Made by a program: the position numbers and the translations under genes
Notes under the pieces: generated by a model
What the model saw: the letters and a program-made list of their open reading frames with translations, nothing else
The model's database searches: none
Told to the model about the DNA's origin: nothing
Shown: piece by piece, positions 1-12,330 of the stretch
Layout: every line of letters starts with the position of its first letter
Position numbering within the stretch: the first letter of the stretch is position 1
Assembly: GCA_007258455.2 (NCBI GenBank)
Contig: VDFB02270651.1
Span: 493,838,320 to 493,902,319, forward strand
Direction: 5' to 3'
Source of the DNA: Sequoia sempervirens
Lineage: Eukaryota; Streptophyta; Pinopsida; Cupressales; Cupressaceae
Length of the DNA stretch: 64,000 nt

Positions 1-1499
1 TATATATCTAAAAAAAAACAATGAGACTTTGGTAAATAATATATCTAGATAAAAAGAATACAAATCTAAAATAGAACTTGTAATAATTCATCTACTCATC
101 AATAATATTTTCATACTATTAACTTGGTTTAAAAAGAATTGGAAGACAACTATAATCTATAACATAGCATCCTTAAATGGTTCAAATTATAAATGAAATG
201 ATGAAAGAAAGAATAAGAATACAAATATTAAAGAATATAATCATTTGAAAATAATTGGGGATAAAAATATTTAATCTAATAGTTGTTAACATAAATGAAC
301 TTCAATTATATAGCCTTGAGAACATCAAAAAATTATAGATTGGAAAGCAAAATAAATATGTCATATTACTTGAATCAAATCTAATAAAGTTTGAATTTAT
401 TGCATACTTGTTATAAATATCTCACATAAACCAATGAAACTCAATGTGTCTCCAAATTACATAAGAATAGCGAACCTAAATGTGAAAAAGAAAAAGAAAT
501 TCAAAATCCATCTTTTTGTAATGAGTTTGTTAAAATTTAAAAACATTCAAGAACCACAAAATGGTTTGAAATTGATGAGCATAATAGAAATTTTTGAAGG
601 CAAGAGGTCATCACAAACCATTCGGTTGTGGGCTTCAAAAATTTTCAATGAATGGTTTTCCAATAAGATGTATTAACCAAAATATTCTAAATTTTTATAC
701 AATTACTAAAGATGTACAAAATGACACCTTTACTAAATAAATTTCAAAATGCATCATTAAATGTATATTAACATCATCCGCACTCTAATTAAAAACATTA
801 AAAACAACACGGAACACAAAGAGATAAAATTAAAAAGTTCCAACTAATGATGTTATAATAATCCTCCCCAAGTTGATCCTCTCATCCCAATCATCATACT
901 TAATGTTTTGGTACTTGAATGTGTTGGTACTTGAATCATGTTTTGGTACTTAATGTTATGTTTTTTAAGAGGAAGCATTTTCTCTTTCTATTACCATAAC
1001 GATTATTCTTGTTTTTGTAACTTGGTATTTCTATTTGTAGATTTTCAACTTTTTATTATGTAAATCATTCTTTGATACCCAAGTAGTTTAAAGGTTTTCT
1101 TGAATCTTATTTAGTTTTTAGATTTAAGTGCTTTCTCATTGTCTAATTTCTTAATCAAATCTAAACATTGTTCGATCCTTATTTCCTTCTAATACCAAAA
1201 TCATCCTCTTTTCCTAACTATAAGAAGTCATAGTTCAATCCCACCATGGTTGTGAATCAAGCTAAAATTGGTATGATTGGGAATATGCATGATACTAAAT
1301 TTATCATAATGGAGAAGAATCATTTGACCATGAGGCCCTTGTTGAGAAAATGGTAATCAAGATATAGCTTTGATGCACACAACCTTTCTTTGGATCTTAC
1401 AAATTTGGCTAGTAATATTAATCCTAGTACAATGATTGATCTCCTTCATATACTATGTTGATTAATAAGCCATGTGGAAAGAAAGTACTTAAAGTTAAA
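1..1499. other. AT-rich stretch without a recognisable gene
   Basis: Only short open frames occur and none carries a motif I recognise. The stretch at about 1230-1480 may be the decayed 5' part of the gag relic that follows, but no motif proves it. Confidence 0.5.
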
Positions 1500-4090
1500 T
1501 AGGTAAAAGGATAAGCTCAACAATCCCTTTGAGTGATGTTCCATTTTCCCTCCATCCCAAGCTTCTTCTTCATGTATTCCTCCTTATTGTTTTACTCCTA
1601 TCTATCTTATGCAGTTTATTTCTCCATCCACCAAATCTCCCCAAATTTATCCTCTCCTTTTTCCTAGATCTCATCTCATGCTTACTTATTATGATGCACA
1701 TAGTTCTCTTGTCTCCACATTAGTTCTCATTAGTTTTGTTTACACTTCCCATGTTTCCCTCACTGTGATATTCCTATGCAAGTCTTTGTCACTCCACACT
1801 CATTTATTATGTCACGACAAATTTATACACCACCTTCCATTTCTCATCTTGCCACTTTCATTCATGTCCTTAATCCTAGTGTGCCTCTATCTACCCTTGA
1901 CATTAATGTTTAAAGGTTTGTTGAGATGAAAAGTAATGTTGATTCCTTACCTAATGGAAATAAAAAAAGACATACATATAAAAATCAAACACAATTCAAT
2001 TTCTATTGAAAATTTTACATATCTAGATTTTTTGTTGGATTTTTGGATCCTAGATTTGAGATGCACAATGTTAAAGGAGATCCCATGACACATTCAAGGT
2101 TCTTTAGTGCTACATATTTGGATTTTGTGTATGATGACAAGTTATTGGCTAAGTTCTTCCCATGAAATTTAATAGTATTATCTTCCATTTGAGTCTATTT
2201 TTTAATATTGAAATTGGTCAATGCAAATATTGGAAATGTTGGATTGAAGTTTATTATTTTAGATTTTTTGACTGTAAACAAGGATCTACAAAGTATATAC
2301 ATTCTTAACATTTGCATTGCAAGTGAGATGAATGTTAAGAACTAAAGTTGTTAGAGGCTATCGCACTTAATTATGGATCTTCTAATGCTTCATCTACATC
2401 ATCCTACCCTTGTAAATTTGAAAAGAAAAATTATTTCCAAAAGGATAGTAAAAAATAATGGAAATGACCATTGTACAAACTATACATTATAAATGTTTCT
2501 AATATAATTATGACTCTAAAGCCTCCAACTTTTTCCTTTGTAAAATGTGCTTCAAAATTTACTTAGTGCTTGCATGATTACACTTCCTCCTATTAGGCCA
2601 TTAGATAAATCTAAAGTTATTCCCAAAAGATATAATGAGAAAGAATTTTGTTATTAAATTGTAGAGTTAATAGTAATTATACTCAACATTTTATGGGATT
2701 AAGGAATAATTGATTAAGGATTTGATTGATAAAAAAAATAGGTTGAGGGGGTTAATATTGGGGTCAATCCTTCAATTGTTCCTCCTAATGAAAATTTAAA
2801 TATTTTACACTAAATAAATCTAATAAAATGGTTTTATATGAGGGTCATGAGATTGAGGTACATATACATGTTGACGAGCTTGAAATCATTGATTCACCTA
2901 TGTATGTGAGGAATGATTTGTTGGTATTAATAAAAATTATAAGGGTACTTATTCTTCTTCTTATGTACTAGAGTGATTGACTTTTATAGAAATTTCTATG
3001 GACTAACCATATTCAAACTTAGGACCTCCCATTTGGTGTTAGGATGCTCTACTATTGAGCTAATGGCTCACATTGTGATGAGTCCTTTTATGGCTTAGGT
3101 GTGTATCATTTCTCCAACACACTCCCTTGAGCCACAACATAGGTGTCAAATGCACCTAGCTTGGCTCTAATACCATGTTGAAATTTCAGTGAACTAGTTA
3201 GGATGCAAATCTCCACCACTAAGCTACCCACCCACTTTATGACAAGTCAATTTACGGTTTAGGTATGTTAATTTTTTCGACACCTTTTCACATTGTGAGA
3301 TATTACCAAATAATTATAATGATCCTTTGGTTTTGTGTGGATCATGAACCATGTAAGGGTGTGTTTATTGATCTTACTCACCAATAAAATGTATGCATTG
3401 AATAATTTTTGTTTTATCATCATTTTATAAACAAGCATATGCATATTTGAGGGTTTATTTAAAATTGACTAATGATATGTTGATTGAAACTATAGGATAC
3501 ATTATTTTACCTTAATTTTTTGGTCTAAAAGATGAGGGAAGTTCTTATTCTATGTCATATTATTTGTTCTTTAGATGTATCTCATATTTTACTTGGGTAT
3601 CCATGGATAAAACAATATCAAGCAACATCATCTATGTCATGCCATCAAGGTATCAAATATGTTTGAACACTAGTAAAGAGGTTACAATTGCAAGAGATCC
3701 GTATATGCCTTTATTTTAGATTAAGTCATTTAACCTTAAATAATTTTAAGAACATACCTAAGGATCCTCTATATAAGTGCAAGGATTCTTTGCCTAAGTT
3801 GTAAAAATTTCAAAAGGAATAACAATGGTGGGAAAATCAAGACAAGATGCAACAATTTAGAATTCCTAAAGGGTTTACAATTATTAGAGCCAAAGTAGGT
3901 TATATGTAGGTTTTATATTATAAAATGATTCAAGAATCTATAAGGCCAAAAGAACCATAAGCATTGCAAACTTTAGTTTAAAAGCATAAGGGATTGGATA
4001 TTTTCATTCCTAAACATGGTTTTCATAAAAAAAATTACTCATGTAGCAAGCACACTATAGAATTGACAAAGAGGGTTAGGGTTTTTAGCT
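1500..4090 (+). pseudogene. Ty3/gypsy gag-protease relic
   Basis: This is a heavily decayed gag-pol remnant read in shifting + frames. At 2034-2165 the reading PRFEMHNVKGDPMTH, followed by a LLAKFFP motif, matches the core of the retrotransposon gag domain (consensus F-x-G-x-x-D-P-x-x-H, then L-x-x-x-F-P). At about 2640-2740 an FCYYHR motif and later LRNN-like residues resemble the histidine/cysteine-rich end of plant gypsy gag. At 3355-3420 the reading FIDLTHQ followed by NVCIE resembles the aspartic protease active-site region, with the second active-site residue degenerate, and at about 3585-3615 HILLGYPW matches the later protease motif. Numerous stops and frameshifts rule out function. 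No RT, RNase H or integrase is visible. A SINE-like repeat sits inside the protease portion. The assignment to Ty3/gypsy rests on motif order only. Confidence 0.6.
2985..3285 (-). repeat. tRNA-derived SINE-like tandem dimer
   Basis: On the minus strand a tRNA-like head reads TAGCTCAATAGTAGAGC (3062-3046, pol III A box) and AGTTTGAATATGG (3019-3007, B box), spaced about 27 nt apart. A second, upstream unit has only the A box, TAGCTTAGTGGTGGAG (3226-3211). Both A boxes are preceded by similar leaders of about 45 nt beginning TGTCGAAAAAAT (3283) and TGTTGGAGAAAT (3120), and followed by CATCCTAAC. The block is therefore two diverged copies of one unit, the first lacking its B box. No flanking target duplication was found. 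A decayed tRNA-gene relative is the alternative. Confidence 0.5.
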
Positions 4091-4805
4091 TCATTTGTTA
4101 TATGGAGATATTTTATTGTAATGTACATAATCAATGATATGATTCTTGATTTTTTATAAGATTTAATATTATGACACCTTAACAAACCAAGCTATGACTT
4201 TCATGGTTCACTCCTACATGTATGAAATTTACATTTTCATCTACAAGTTTGACCCTAAATTTGTAGTTTTAAAATTATTTTGTGACCTTGACCCCTACAC
4301 TTCTAGTCTTTAGGAATTTATTTATCTCCATTTTTTAGACTATGTTGAGAGCCATTATAATGTTTCTTTGCACTAACTTTGGGAGGAAACTCATTTTCCT
4401 TTACTCAAACCCTTGGATTCATTTAAAAAAATTGAACAAGTTAAAATACAAGTTAAACTAAATTGGTGTAGTTTTGAATTATAGACTTCTCACCCTAACA
4501 AATAATTGATAGTTTTGATAGGGAAGCACAATACTATATTGAAAATGCTTGAAAAACTTTCAAACAAATGCAATTTGAATTCATTTTAACCTGTCAATAG
4601 TGCTCGATATCCAAATTGGAATGATGAATTTTGAATAGATGAACTCAAATTTGCTTTGGCCGGAAAGAAACACCTTCGTTTGGTCGCTGTCACGCTCTTG
4701 GGTCACCGCACGCACTAGGGACAGTAGGGACAGTGACTGGTAAAACAAATAGTAAAAGTGACAGGGCAAAATGAACGAATTTTTTCTTTTTTGTCATATT
4801 AGGGG
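4091..4805. other. AT-rich stretch without a supported gene
   Basis: No conserved motif was found. Read on the minus strand, the segment below 4976 has an AAATATTTAAATAGG sequence near 4832-4846 that could be a TATA-like box. The stretch could therefore be the downstream LTR of the minus-strand relic at 5062-8870. No matching LTR was found on its other side, so this remains a guess. Confidence 0.3.
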
Positions 4806-4809
4806 GCTT

Positions 4810-4829
4810 GGTCGAACCCATGTTCGACC
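4810..4829. repeat. Short perfect hairpin
   Basis: GGTCGAAC and GTTCGACC form an 8-bp perfect stem around the loop CCAT. It uses the same TTCGACCGAAC vocabulary as the larger hairpin at 4881-4960, so both probably derive from one repeat motif. Confidence 0.75.
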
Positions 4830-4880
4830 GAACCTATTTAAATATTTTTTTTTTTTAGGGTTTCTTTGGTTCAGTCGAAG

Positions 4881-4960
4881 CATGGGTTTGGCCGAACACT
4901 ATGGTTCGACCGAACCATCTCTTTGGTTCGGTCAAACCATAGTGTTCGGCCGAACCCATG
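4881..4960. repeat. 38-bp near-perfect foldback with 4-nt loop
   Basis: The left arm 4881-4918 and right arm 4923-4960 are reverse complements with about three mismatches over 38 positions, separated by CTCT. Each arm starts or ends with CATGGGTT and contains GGCCGAACACTATGGTT. The transcript of either strand would form a long, almost fully paired hairpin. It could be a miniature foldback element, part of an LTR promoter region, or a small-RNA precursor. The sequence does not decide between these. Confidence 0.85.
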
Positions 4961-5061
4961 AAATATGATGAACAAGAAAAATGTGAAATTTCCTTCCTTT
5001 AATAAAGTGTAAACCACTATTCTAAAGCCACCCTACAACAAGCATCTCATAGCCTATCATT

Positions 5062-8000
5062 AGCTTCAAGTATCGGGCACAATCTTCCCTAATCTCTTTG
5101 ACCCATTCAATATCTAGATCCACTTTATCAATCATTTGTTCCAATCTTTCTTTTCAGTACTCAAAGTCTCGCTTCCACACATCCATGAGCCAGTGATCAT
5201 CGCTCTTGAACATGAGCTCCTTTTCCCATGTCGCGCTTGGCAGCTTTAGAATAGCCTCGATCTTTGGATAGGTAGACTCATACCTCATTAGGAAGTCAGA
5301 GCAGAGCTTCCTTGTGCTCTCAAGAGACTGTTGTAAGTCCAGGAATTTATTGGCTATCCTGACAGCCCGACTAATGCCCATGTTTCTGACTTATAGAACC
5401 TATGGAACTAGATTTCTATAGTCCTATCTAAATTCCTCCTCCTTTCCGTCTTATCAAACTATACCTTAGACAACAGTTGCGGTGGATCCACAGATGTGGT
5501 AGGCGCTTCTCCCACTGAAGACCATTGTTGGATGTACGCTATTAGATCAGCTACATGTGCTTTAAGCTCCTCCTTTGAAACTTTCTCTTGTTGTATAAGA
5601 TACACCATGGTAGTGATAGACTCCTGGAGGTGTTCCACTTTCTGTTCCCTTATAGTTGTTCCTAGGTCAATAGTAGAAATATTATAGCTTACCCCCTCTT
5701 CTCCTACTATGGGTGTAGCTACTTGGATGGTCCTAGATCCAAAAACATCCATTACTACTTTAGATATAACCTTGGGCTTCTTTTCCCTTTTGGTAGTGAT
5801 ATGTGCCCTGGCTAGGATAGCCTTTAGTCTCATTCTCAGACTACTCAGGGTGGGAGCCCTCTTTTCAAGTTATTTTCTAGCCATTTGGGCATCTGAACCT
5901 TTTCTCTAGGTAGTTCACGATCACCTTCTTCTTCATCCTTTTTTATTTCAATCTCCTCCTTAGAAGCCTCTTCTTTTGCCTTTGTATCTTCTTTGTCCTC
6001 ATCGGAATCCCAAGTGAATGTTATGTGCCTAATCGGGAACTTGGTAGGTAGGTTCTCTTTGGGACTTTCTTCCCTCTCAGCCTCATGTTCGTACTCCTCG
6101 GGCTTTTCAGTTTTGATGCTTTTGACAGTCTAACCATCACCCTCATGTTTGTCTTCCTTCACATTCTCTTCTTCTTTGTGAGGAGGTGACACATCCTCCT
6201 ATTGTTCCCTCGTAGGAAGTTCCACATTTTCCGCGGTCCTTTCACCTTCTTTCCCTTCTTCTCTAGGAGGAGTCCTTTCTACTTGTTCCTCGACATCTTT
6301 TAATTTCTAAGCTGTTTCCTCCTCGAAATCATCATCAAATGTTTGTACAATTTTAGTACCGGGATCTCTTTCATCACCACTCTCAAAAGATCTTGTTTCT
6401 TCCTCCTCATAAATCACCCTATCAATTTTCCTTTTTTCATATTCTGGGTGTTCATGGTACTCATCTGCTTCCTCCTCCAATGCTTTTGTAGTCTCCATCT
6501 CCTACTTCTCCCATTCCTCGAAGATTAGCATTGTGGCTTCCATTGTTGGTGGTCTTGTTGGAGGTTTGAGGGTGGAGCATTGGCGAGGACCTATGCCAAG
6601 GTAGCTTAGATCATGGGATCCAAAATTATTTGGGAAATCTCAGAGGGGACACTCTACATGTTCCATGAGAAATCCTCTAGCAATGTGAGTGCAAGCATTG
6701 GTATTGTTGCTATTGCCAGTGGAAGCAATGTAGTGGGAGACATGGAGATGGAGGAAAGCGAAGAAGTTGTGGCAGAGGAGAAGTCAATCGTCACAACTTT
6801 CCTAATAGGTGGAGAAGAGGTGAGGTGGATTGAGATGTCCACCGTAGGTGGGGATGTGGCAATCATGCCTTGGGAAATGGATGGAAGGGTGGCCGAATCA
6901 AGGGCAGTAGGCAAAGATTTTGGCTAATTTTTTTCCACTTCTTCTCCCTCATGAAGAGGATCCTCTTGAATTACAGGTAGTCTCGTAGTACTTCCTGACC
7001 TTTTATGTTTCTTTGATGGACAACCTTCCAACTCTTTCCATGAATACACTTTTGGATCTGGTTGTTGCTCCTCTATTTCTTTCCTTTTCCTTGATCTTGT
7101 GAGCAGAGTAGATTTGGATGTCTCTCCTGTTGAGGTTGTAGCAGCAGCATTTTCTGTAGCACTAGGCTCACTCTTGAGCCCTTCATATGTTAGTATCACC
7201 CCTTGCTACTTTAGTCAGGCCACCTATCCATCGACCCATTCTTTAGTGTGAGCCTCGATGGGCTTGGTTAGAATGTCAAGGTCAACGACCTCTTGCTCAT
7301 CCCAATCTATCACCGGTGTTGGAAATTTAGCGACTGTGTTGTGCTTGGGGTCCATTACGATACTTTCATCTTCTTCAACCTAGTCAGGTATGGGAAACAA
7401 ATTCACCCATATTACAAAGTACGCAATCATCTGCATGTAATGCCTCACATGTACCTCCTTATCATCTTGGAAATTTTCCCAAAATTATTCTATGTGATGT
7501 AGATGGATGTATTCTAGTCCCAGTGTCTTCCTTACATGCCCATATGGGTCCATCTATGGGTGAGCAGTGTGCAGGAAAAATGATACTCTGCTAATTTCTT
7601 CTCAGAATTCCCAACACACTGGGAGGTTTGCAATTTGTACATACCCCGTCCAAAAGATAAGGGATAAGGGATCCCTTCCAAATGTCTATTGTTGAGGACT
7701 GAATGCACATGTTGCAGCTACTAAGAGAGCTCTAATAGTATGATCCAGTTGTTGGGGTATCAGGGTAGCTTATTTGGCCTCTTTGTGTAACCTTGTGCAT
7801 GAATGTAGGTGAAGTTGGGGTACTAAATGAACAAGAATGTGTACTATTTCAAGAACACCCGAGTGCTGTGAGAGACCCTCCTCTCAAAATCTCCCCCCAG
7901 AAATCTGATAATGTGACCCACGAAGGCATCATTCACTCTACAATACTCAAAATTTATGAACTGTAGCTAGGGATATCTGTCATAAACCTTCAATGCACTA

Positions 8001-8870
8001 CCTGGTTCCTCATTAGGTGCCACAAAAAATCCACTGTACTTCCTCCACTCGACTAGTGAGTAAACAAGATAGGAGGTCATGTAGAATTTGGAGGTCTTCT
8101 TTACATTCATAAATTTGCTTGTGGAAGCAATCACTTATTATGCCTCCCCAATAGAATGAGGCCTTTGTGGTAACATCTTCATCCCCACGAAGGATTTGCA
8201 CTATGAAATATGCCATCCACTCCTGAAAACATGCGGTAGTGGGGAGGCCCATCACCCTGATCAATAGAGTCACCAAGTCATGGTAGTCCTAGTGGAAGTC
8301 ACTGCGGAAGAGCTCTTGAGGAACCTTTGCAGTGCTGCCCCTTTTCTCTTAAAGCCAATATTTGTTTATAAGCTTCTTATAGCCAATGGGTTCTTTGTCC
8401 CATGATACCTTACATTATTCAATAGTTGGTGTTTCCATTGTTTCGAAGGTAGGGATGTGGAAAGTATTTGTTATTGCTTCAACTGACATATCAACAAGGA
8501 TATTTCCATCTTTGTCAACTATTGTCCATGTCTCTATGGTATATGCCTGCCGACAGGCCATGACCAATTCAGGGGCTACAAGGGATGAAGGAAAACCAAC
8601 AGCCTTAGGAATTCCACTTTGTCTAATTAATCTTGCATTATCGGTCTTAGGATGGATCCTAACCCTCCACTTGAATTTGTCAACATCTACATGACTGATA
8701 TTGGTATATGTTATTTCCTTCCAGTCTGTGATGATTTTCAACTACAACAAATCTCCCTGGAATTGGAACTTCATCTAGTCTTTTTCCTCTTTTCCATGAG
8801 GAACCTTTCCCACCTTCTTCCTTTTGTCTTTCTCTGTAGCTGCCCCTGAGGGTCCTACACCTAATTCCAT
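5062..8870 (-). pseudogene. Retroelement-associated unknown ORF, copy A (decayed)
   Basis: A long minus-strand reading of more than 1,000 codons is broken by frameshifts and stops. It starts near ATG 8870-8868. The order is: a short basic leader; a globular part (8741-8415 and 8276-8013) with DGNILVDMSVEAIT and FYWGGIISDCFHKQI; a decayed segment near 7990-7740 with RVNDAF and RPNKLP; an acidic/basic charged region (7199-6924, 6498-6307 and the stretch to about 5900); and a helical C-terminal part (5833-5459, 5381-5154). It aligns by eye along its length with the + strand ORF at 57825-61135. Shared blocks include YWGGIIS/HWAGVIS, RVNDAF, KLP-x-YP, MPKWLENNLKRG/VPDWLDKEIKRK, and ISTIDLG/LHTINLG. 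No gag, protease, RT or integrase motif is present. Function is unknown. A TTTGCAG just upstream of the ATG resembles a 3' splice site, but this is untested. Confidence 0.7.
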
Positions 8871-8950
8871 GTATCCTGCAAACAAGGCACAGTGAGCATA
8901 ACCAATCATGAAACATGAATGTTAGCATAATCCCATAAACGAATTCCAAT

Positions 8951-11139
8951 TACATGATATATCATTCATAAAATAAAAAAATTTACTTCAAGACATCGTT
9001 GGCAATTTCCTGGAGGGATTTTAGACAACCTAGGCCTGGAGGGCCGGACTTCCCTGGTAGGAATGCTATTCAAAGGATGAGTAGAGTGGGGAAACCTGGG
9101 TGGTTTCTCCCGACTTCATTTTTTGGTCATTTAAAAGGCCAATGTAGGGGAAGGTTGAATTTAAGCACATGGGTCAAGATTAGTTTTTGAATTGAAGGTC
9201 ATTTGGGCTGCTTTGGGAGCATTTGAGGTACAAGGCTGGATAGTTGTCAAGGCTTAGCCATTTGGAACAAATAGAAGGAAACTAAATTCTGGGATTGGAA
9301 TTCTAGGGTCCAGGACTTGTGAGGCTGAAGGGCAGTCTGCATGCCTCCTAACTTCAAAGTGTTTGGGTCTCCAAGGTTGGGAATTTGTTGGTGTTTTTTC
9401 GTTTGAAATGATGGCCATTGAACGAAAATCTGGTAGGTGTAGCCTGGTAGGCCAGACTCGCAATCAAGATTGACCTATAACCTTCTTTGCTAAGTTACAG
9501 GCAATCAAGACGGTAGACCTTGGAGGTCAGAGAGACAGACCTACTTTTCCTTTTCGTGTCGGCTTAGATGGGATGAAATCCTAGTGGATGGAGCCTAGTA
9601 GGGGGCAAGGACTCCTAAGTTCATTGTTGATTGTCTTCATAGAAAATGGAGGCTTAGGACTCAGGAGGAGGAAGGATGTTACCATATGGACATTTGAAAC
9701 AGCGAAGTCACCATGGAAATCCATAGACAAAACTCCACGAACCAGGGTCCGCGGACATGAAGGATCAATTCATTTTCTTGGTTTAACTTGAACGACAAAA
9801 GGCAAGGAAAACTCTAGGGCTCGGGTGGAGGGGGTCGTCACACCGTTTGAAAAGGCGAAAGCGACATGACATCCCAGGGATGGCATCCTATGGGAGTGGG
9901 CCCAGGAAGTATAGATGGAGGCCGAGTTTTCAAGTTTGTTTAAGTCCCAATGGTGATCTGCCGAAGGAGGTCCAAGGTCATGCGCCCGAGAGGGCATCTC
10001 GCCATTTTGGATGTTTGAGTTTGTTTTCTAAGTTTTTTCGGTGGCGAGGAGAAGGCTTGGGTCCAGAAGGCATGAACGCCCTGCATGAAGAATGGTAGTG
10101 ACAAGGGAGAAATCTGGATTTGTCATAGAGGATGTTTAGGAGGTTTTTCTGGAATTTCAACACATGGGTTTTTCAGGTGTTATCTTGTTTTATCCAATTA
10201 AAGCATTTATAGCCCACGTTCATTCATCATTTAAGCATAAAACCACAAAAAAACTCTCAAAAAGGTGGACGACAAACCTGCCTCAAAAATCTGGTGAAAG
10301 AGGTCAAATCCATGAAGGATCACCAAACGAGGGAAACGGGTGCAAGGGCGGCGAGCGATGAAGGCACTGGTCTTAAAAATTGCTCTGAACTCCTCTAGCC
10401 AACCTAACATATGAAAATGATAGGTCAAACTATATATTTATACCCCTAATTAGCATTTAATATGCTGATTAATGCTCGTACGAATGATAGGAGGGTTGGT
10501 AAGTTTAAATTCTTGGACGGTAGCAGGAGGTCTGGGGCCCAGAGGCTAGAAGGATGTGACCTAGCGACCGCTTCAAAGTTTTTCATTTTCAACTGATGAA
10601 AAAAGGGATTCTAGGGTCTGGGGGGTGAAATTTTGTTGCAAGTTGGCCGTCAAAAACAATGAAGTCATTGTGGAACTCTGGGAAGAGAATTCTGGAAGAT
10701 TGGGCCCGGCGGAGACAAAGGCAGTCCACTTTCAACGCAATTCATAAGGGACAGAAATCAGGAAGTTGGGTCCTAGGGCACAGGAAGGCGAAAGCCTTCA
10801 ACCATTTTAGGACAATGAACACCTGATGGAAACCTGACAAGGGAAACCCAGCAGGGCGGGCCCGCCAGGCCCCAAGGCTGATGGCATAAGCAAACTGCCA
10901 AGGAAACTTCATAAGTGACCAAGACTTAGCAAAATTGGAGGGGATGAAACATGATCAATTCAAGATGAGACTTTGGAAGCATGTTGACCAATTAGGACAC
11001 CAAAATGGGGGCACGCAAGATAAGGTGGTGACAAAATGACCTCACAAAGTGAAGAAAAGGGAGGGTCCCCATTTCGAATGAGGCGTGTGTGCTAAGGGCA
11101 CAACAAGATTATTAGTTACATGTTAGATTTTAGATTTAC
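8951..11139. other. GC-richer gene-free region of unknown origin
   Basis: Base composition is clearly richer in G and C than in the neighbours, and short open frames occur on both strands without motifs. Features visible are a minus-strand TATA-like TATAAATATATAG (10444-10432) and a 12-bp palindrome GGCGGGCCCGCC (10855-10866). It lies upstream of the minus-strand relic at 5062-8870 and could hold that element's leader or 5' LTR, but no matching downstream copy was found. Confidence 0.35.
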
Positions 11140-11785
11140 ATATGATGCAATGGTGTTGATGGTTTGATATTTGAAGTGTTTGAGCAATCCCTGGTCCATA
11201 CTTTTAGCAATTTGTTGATTGTAATTTGTTGTGTAAAGTTAGCATGGGCCTTGAATTTGTGTGCTAAGTTCAATTGTGGGTATTTATTCATTTCAATTGC
11301 AAAATAGGGTTTATTTGGGTGAATGTTTCATGATCTGAAAATCTTTAATTCCTTAGAAGATTGCATTGTTTATGTGAGATTGCAGATTTGATCTAGGTTA
11401 ACCAGAAATTGGTTTTGAAGGATTGGTCTACTTTAAGTGTTTAATCATTTGTTTTGTTGGTATTAGGCTTAGTTTACTTTTCAAAAAATCTCTCTAAAAC
11501 CCTTATCTTTTGCTATTTATTTTAAAAATTGGGTTAGTTTTAGGACTAAAAGTATCACTATATTTCAAGATCTAATAAATTTGAAGCTTCTAGCATTTGT
11601 TTTGTAAGGTCCCTTGTGATTACCAGCATTTTCACATTTATCACTGAGTTGTTTTTGCATTGTCAAGACTTGACATTAGAGACCTTGGGGTTATCTCTTG
11701 AGGCTTGCTAATAGAGATTTACCTTTTAGGAGAGATAGATTACTTGTATTATGTTTGAGTTGTTGTGCAGAAAACACCATCAACA
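11140..11785 (+). repeat. LTR 3'-part fragment, same family as 61136-62260
   Basis: From about 11150 the sequence aligns with 61622-62260, sharing for example GGTTTGATATTTGAAGTG, ATTTATTCATTTCAATTGCA and CACATTTATCACTGAGTTGTTT. It ends in ATCAACA at 11785, as the other copy does at 62260. The 5' part of the LTR is missing or unrecognisable. The orientation is +, opposite to the ORF relic at 5062-8870, so it is not that element's LTR. Confidence 0.75.
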
Positions 11786-11834
11786 TAGTTCAAATCTATT
11801 TTTCATATTAACATACTAGAATTCTATAGGGGGC

Positions 11835-12330
11835 CAGTATACAAAATTGGCCCATTTATCTACTAGCAATAATATCTACAAAACCCATAAAATAGAGGAG
11901 CTATCTAGTAGAACAATCTCATGGAGCATCATAGGAGCCCACCGTTATCTACCCAACATTTAATTTTGGGCCCATATAATGGACCAATCCACCTCTCTAG
12001 AATAGGAAACTCCAATAACTTCCTTCAAGAATCCAATACCCCACTTAGCCTTTGAGTGTGAGGAAGTGGTGTGTACACTAGAGTCATAAATTATGAATGG
12101 GATCCATGGTCCATTGTAGTCATTATCTAGAGGAGGCTAAATTACATTACATGGGTGTTGATCGATACCAACCATGCCTCTATCCAAATAGCTCCTCAAA
12201 ACCCAACACTATTTTCCATTTAATAGCTTTCTCATTACCATCTTAATGCACTCCTTGTCCTCCCCACAATTGAGAAGTGTATTCAATAACATAGAGGCCA
12301 TTTTGATTTCATGCAACACTATATATGCAT
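11835..12330 (-). pseudogene. Decayed ORF of unknown family
   Basis: Read in one minus frame, about 165 codons from ~12330 contain only a handful of stops, mostly TAG. The reading includes RVFKIHAYIVLHEIKMASML, MRKLLNGK and SKAKWGIGFLKEVIGVSYS. The amino-acid mix looks protein-coding rather than random, but I recognise no domain. It lies downstream, on the same strand, of the RNase H relic at 12640-12839 and could be part of the same or another retroelement. Confidence 0.35.

Noticed and set aside
6613..6927. + strand 104-codon frame at 6.6-6.9 kb
   Set aside because: It is the complement of the charged region of copy A and has no independent support.
10855..10866. GGCGGGCCCGCC palindrome as a regulatory site
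   Set aside because: A single 12-bp palindrome in GC-rich sequence with no partner or context.
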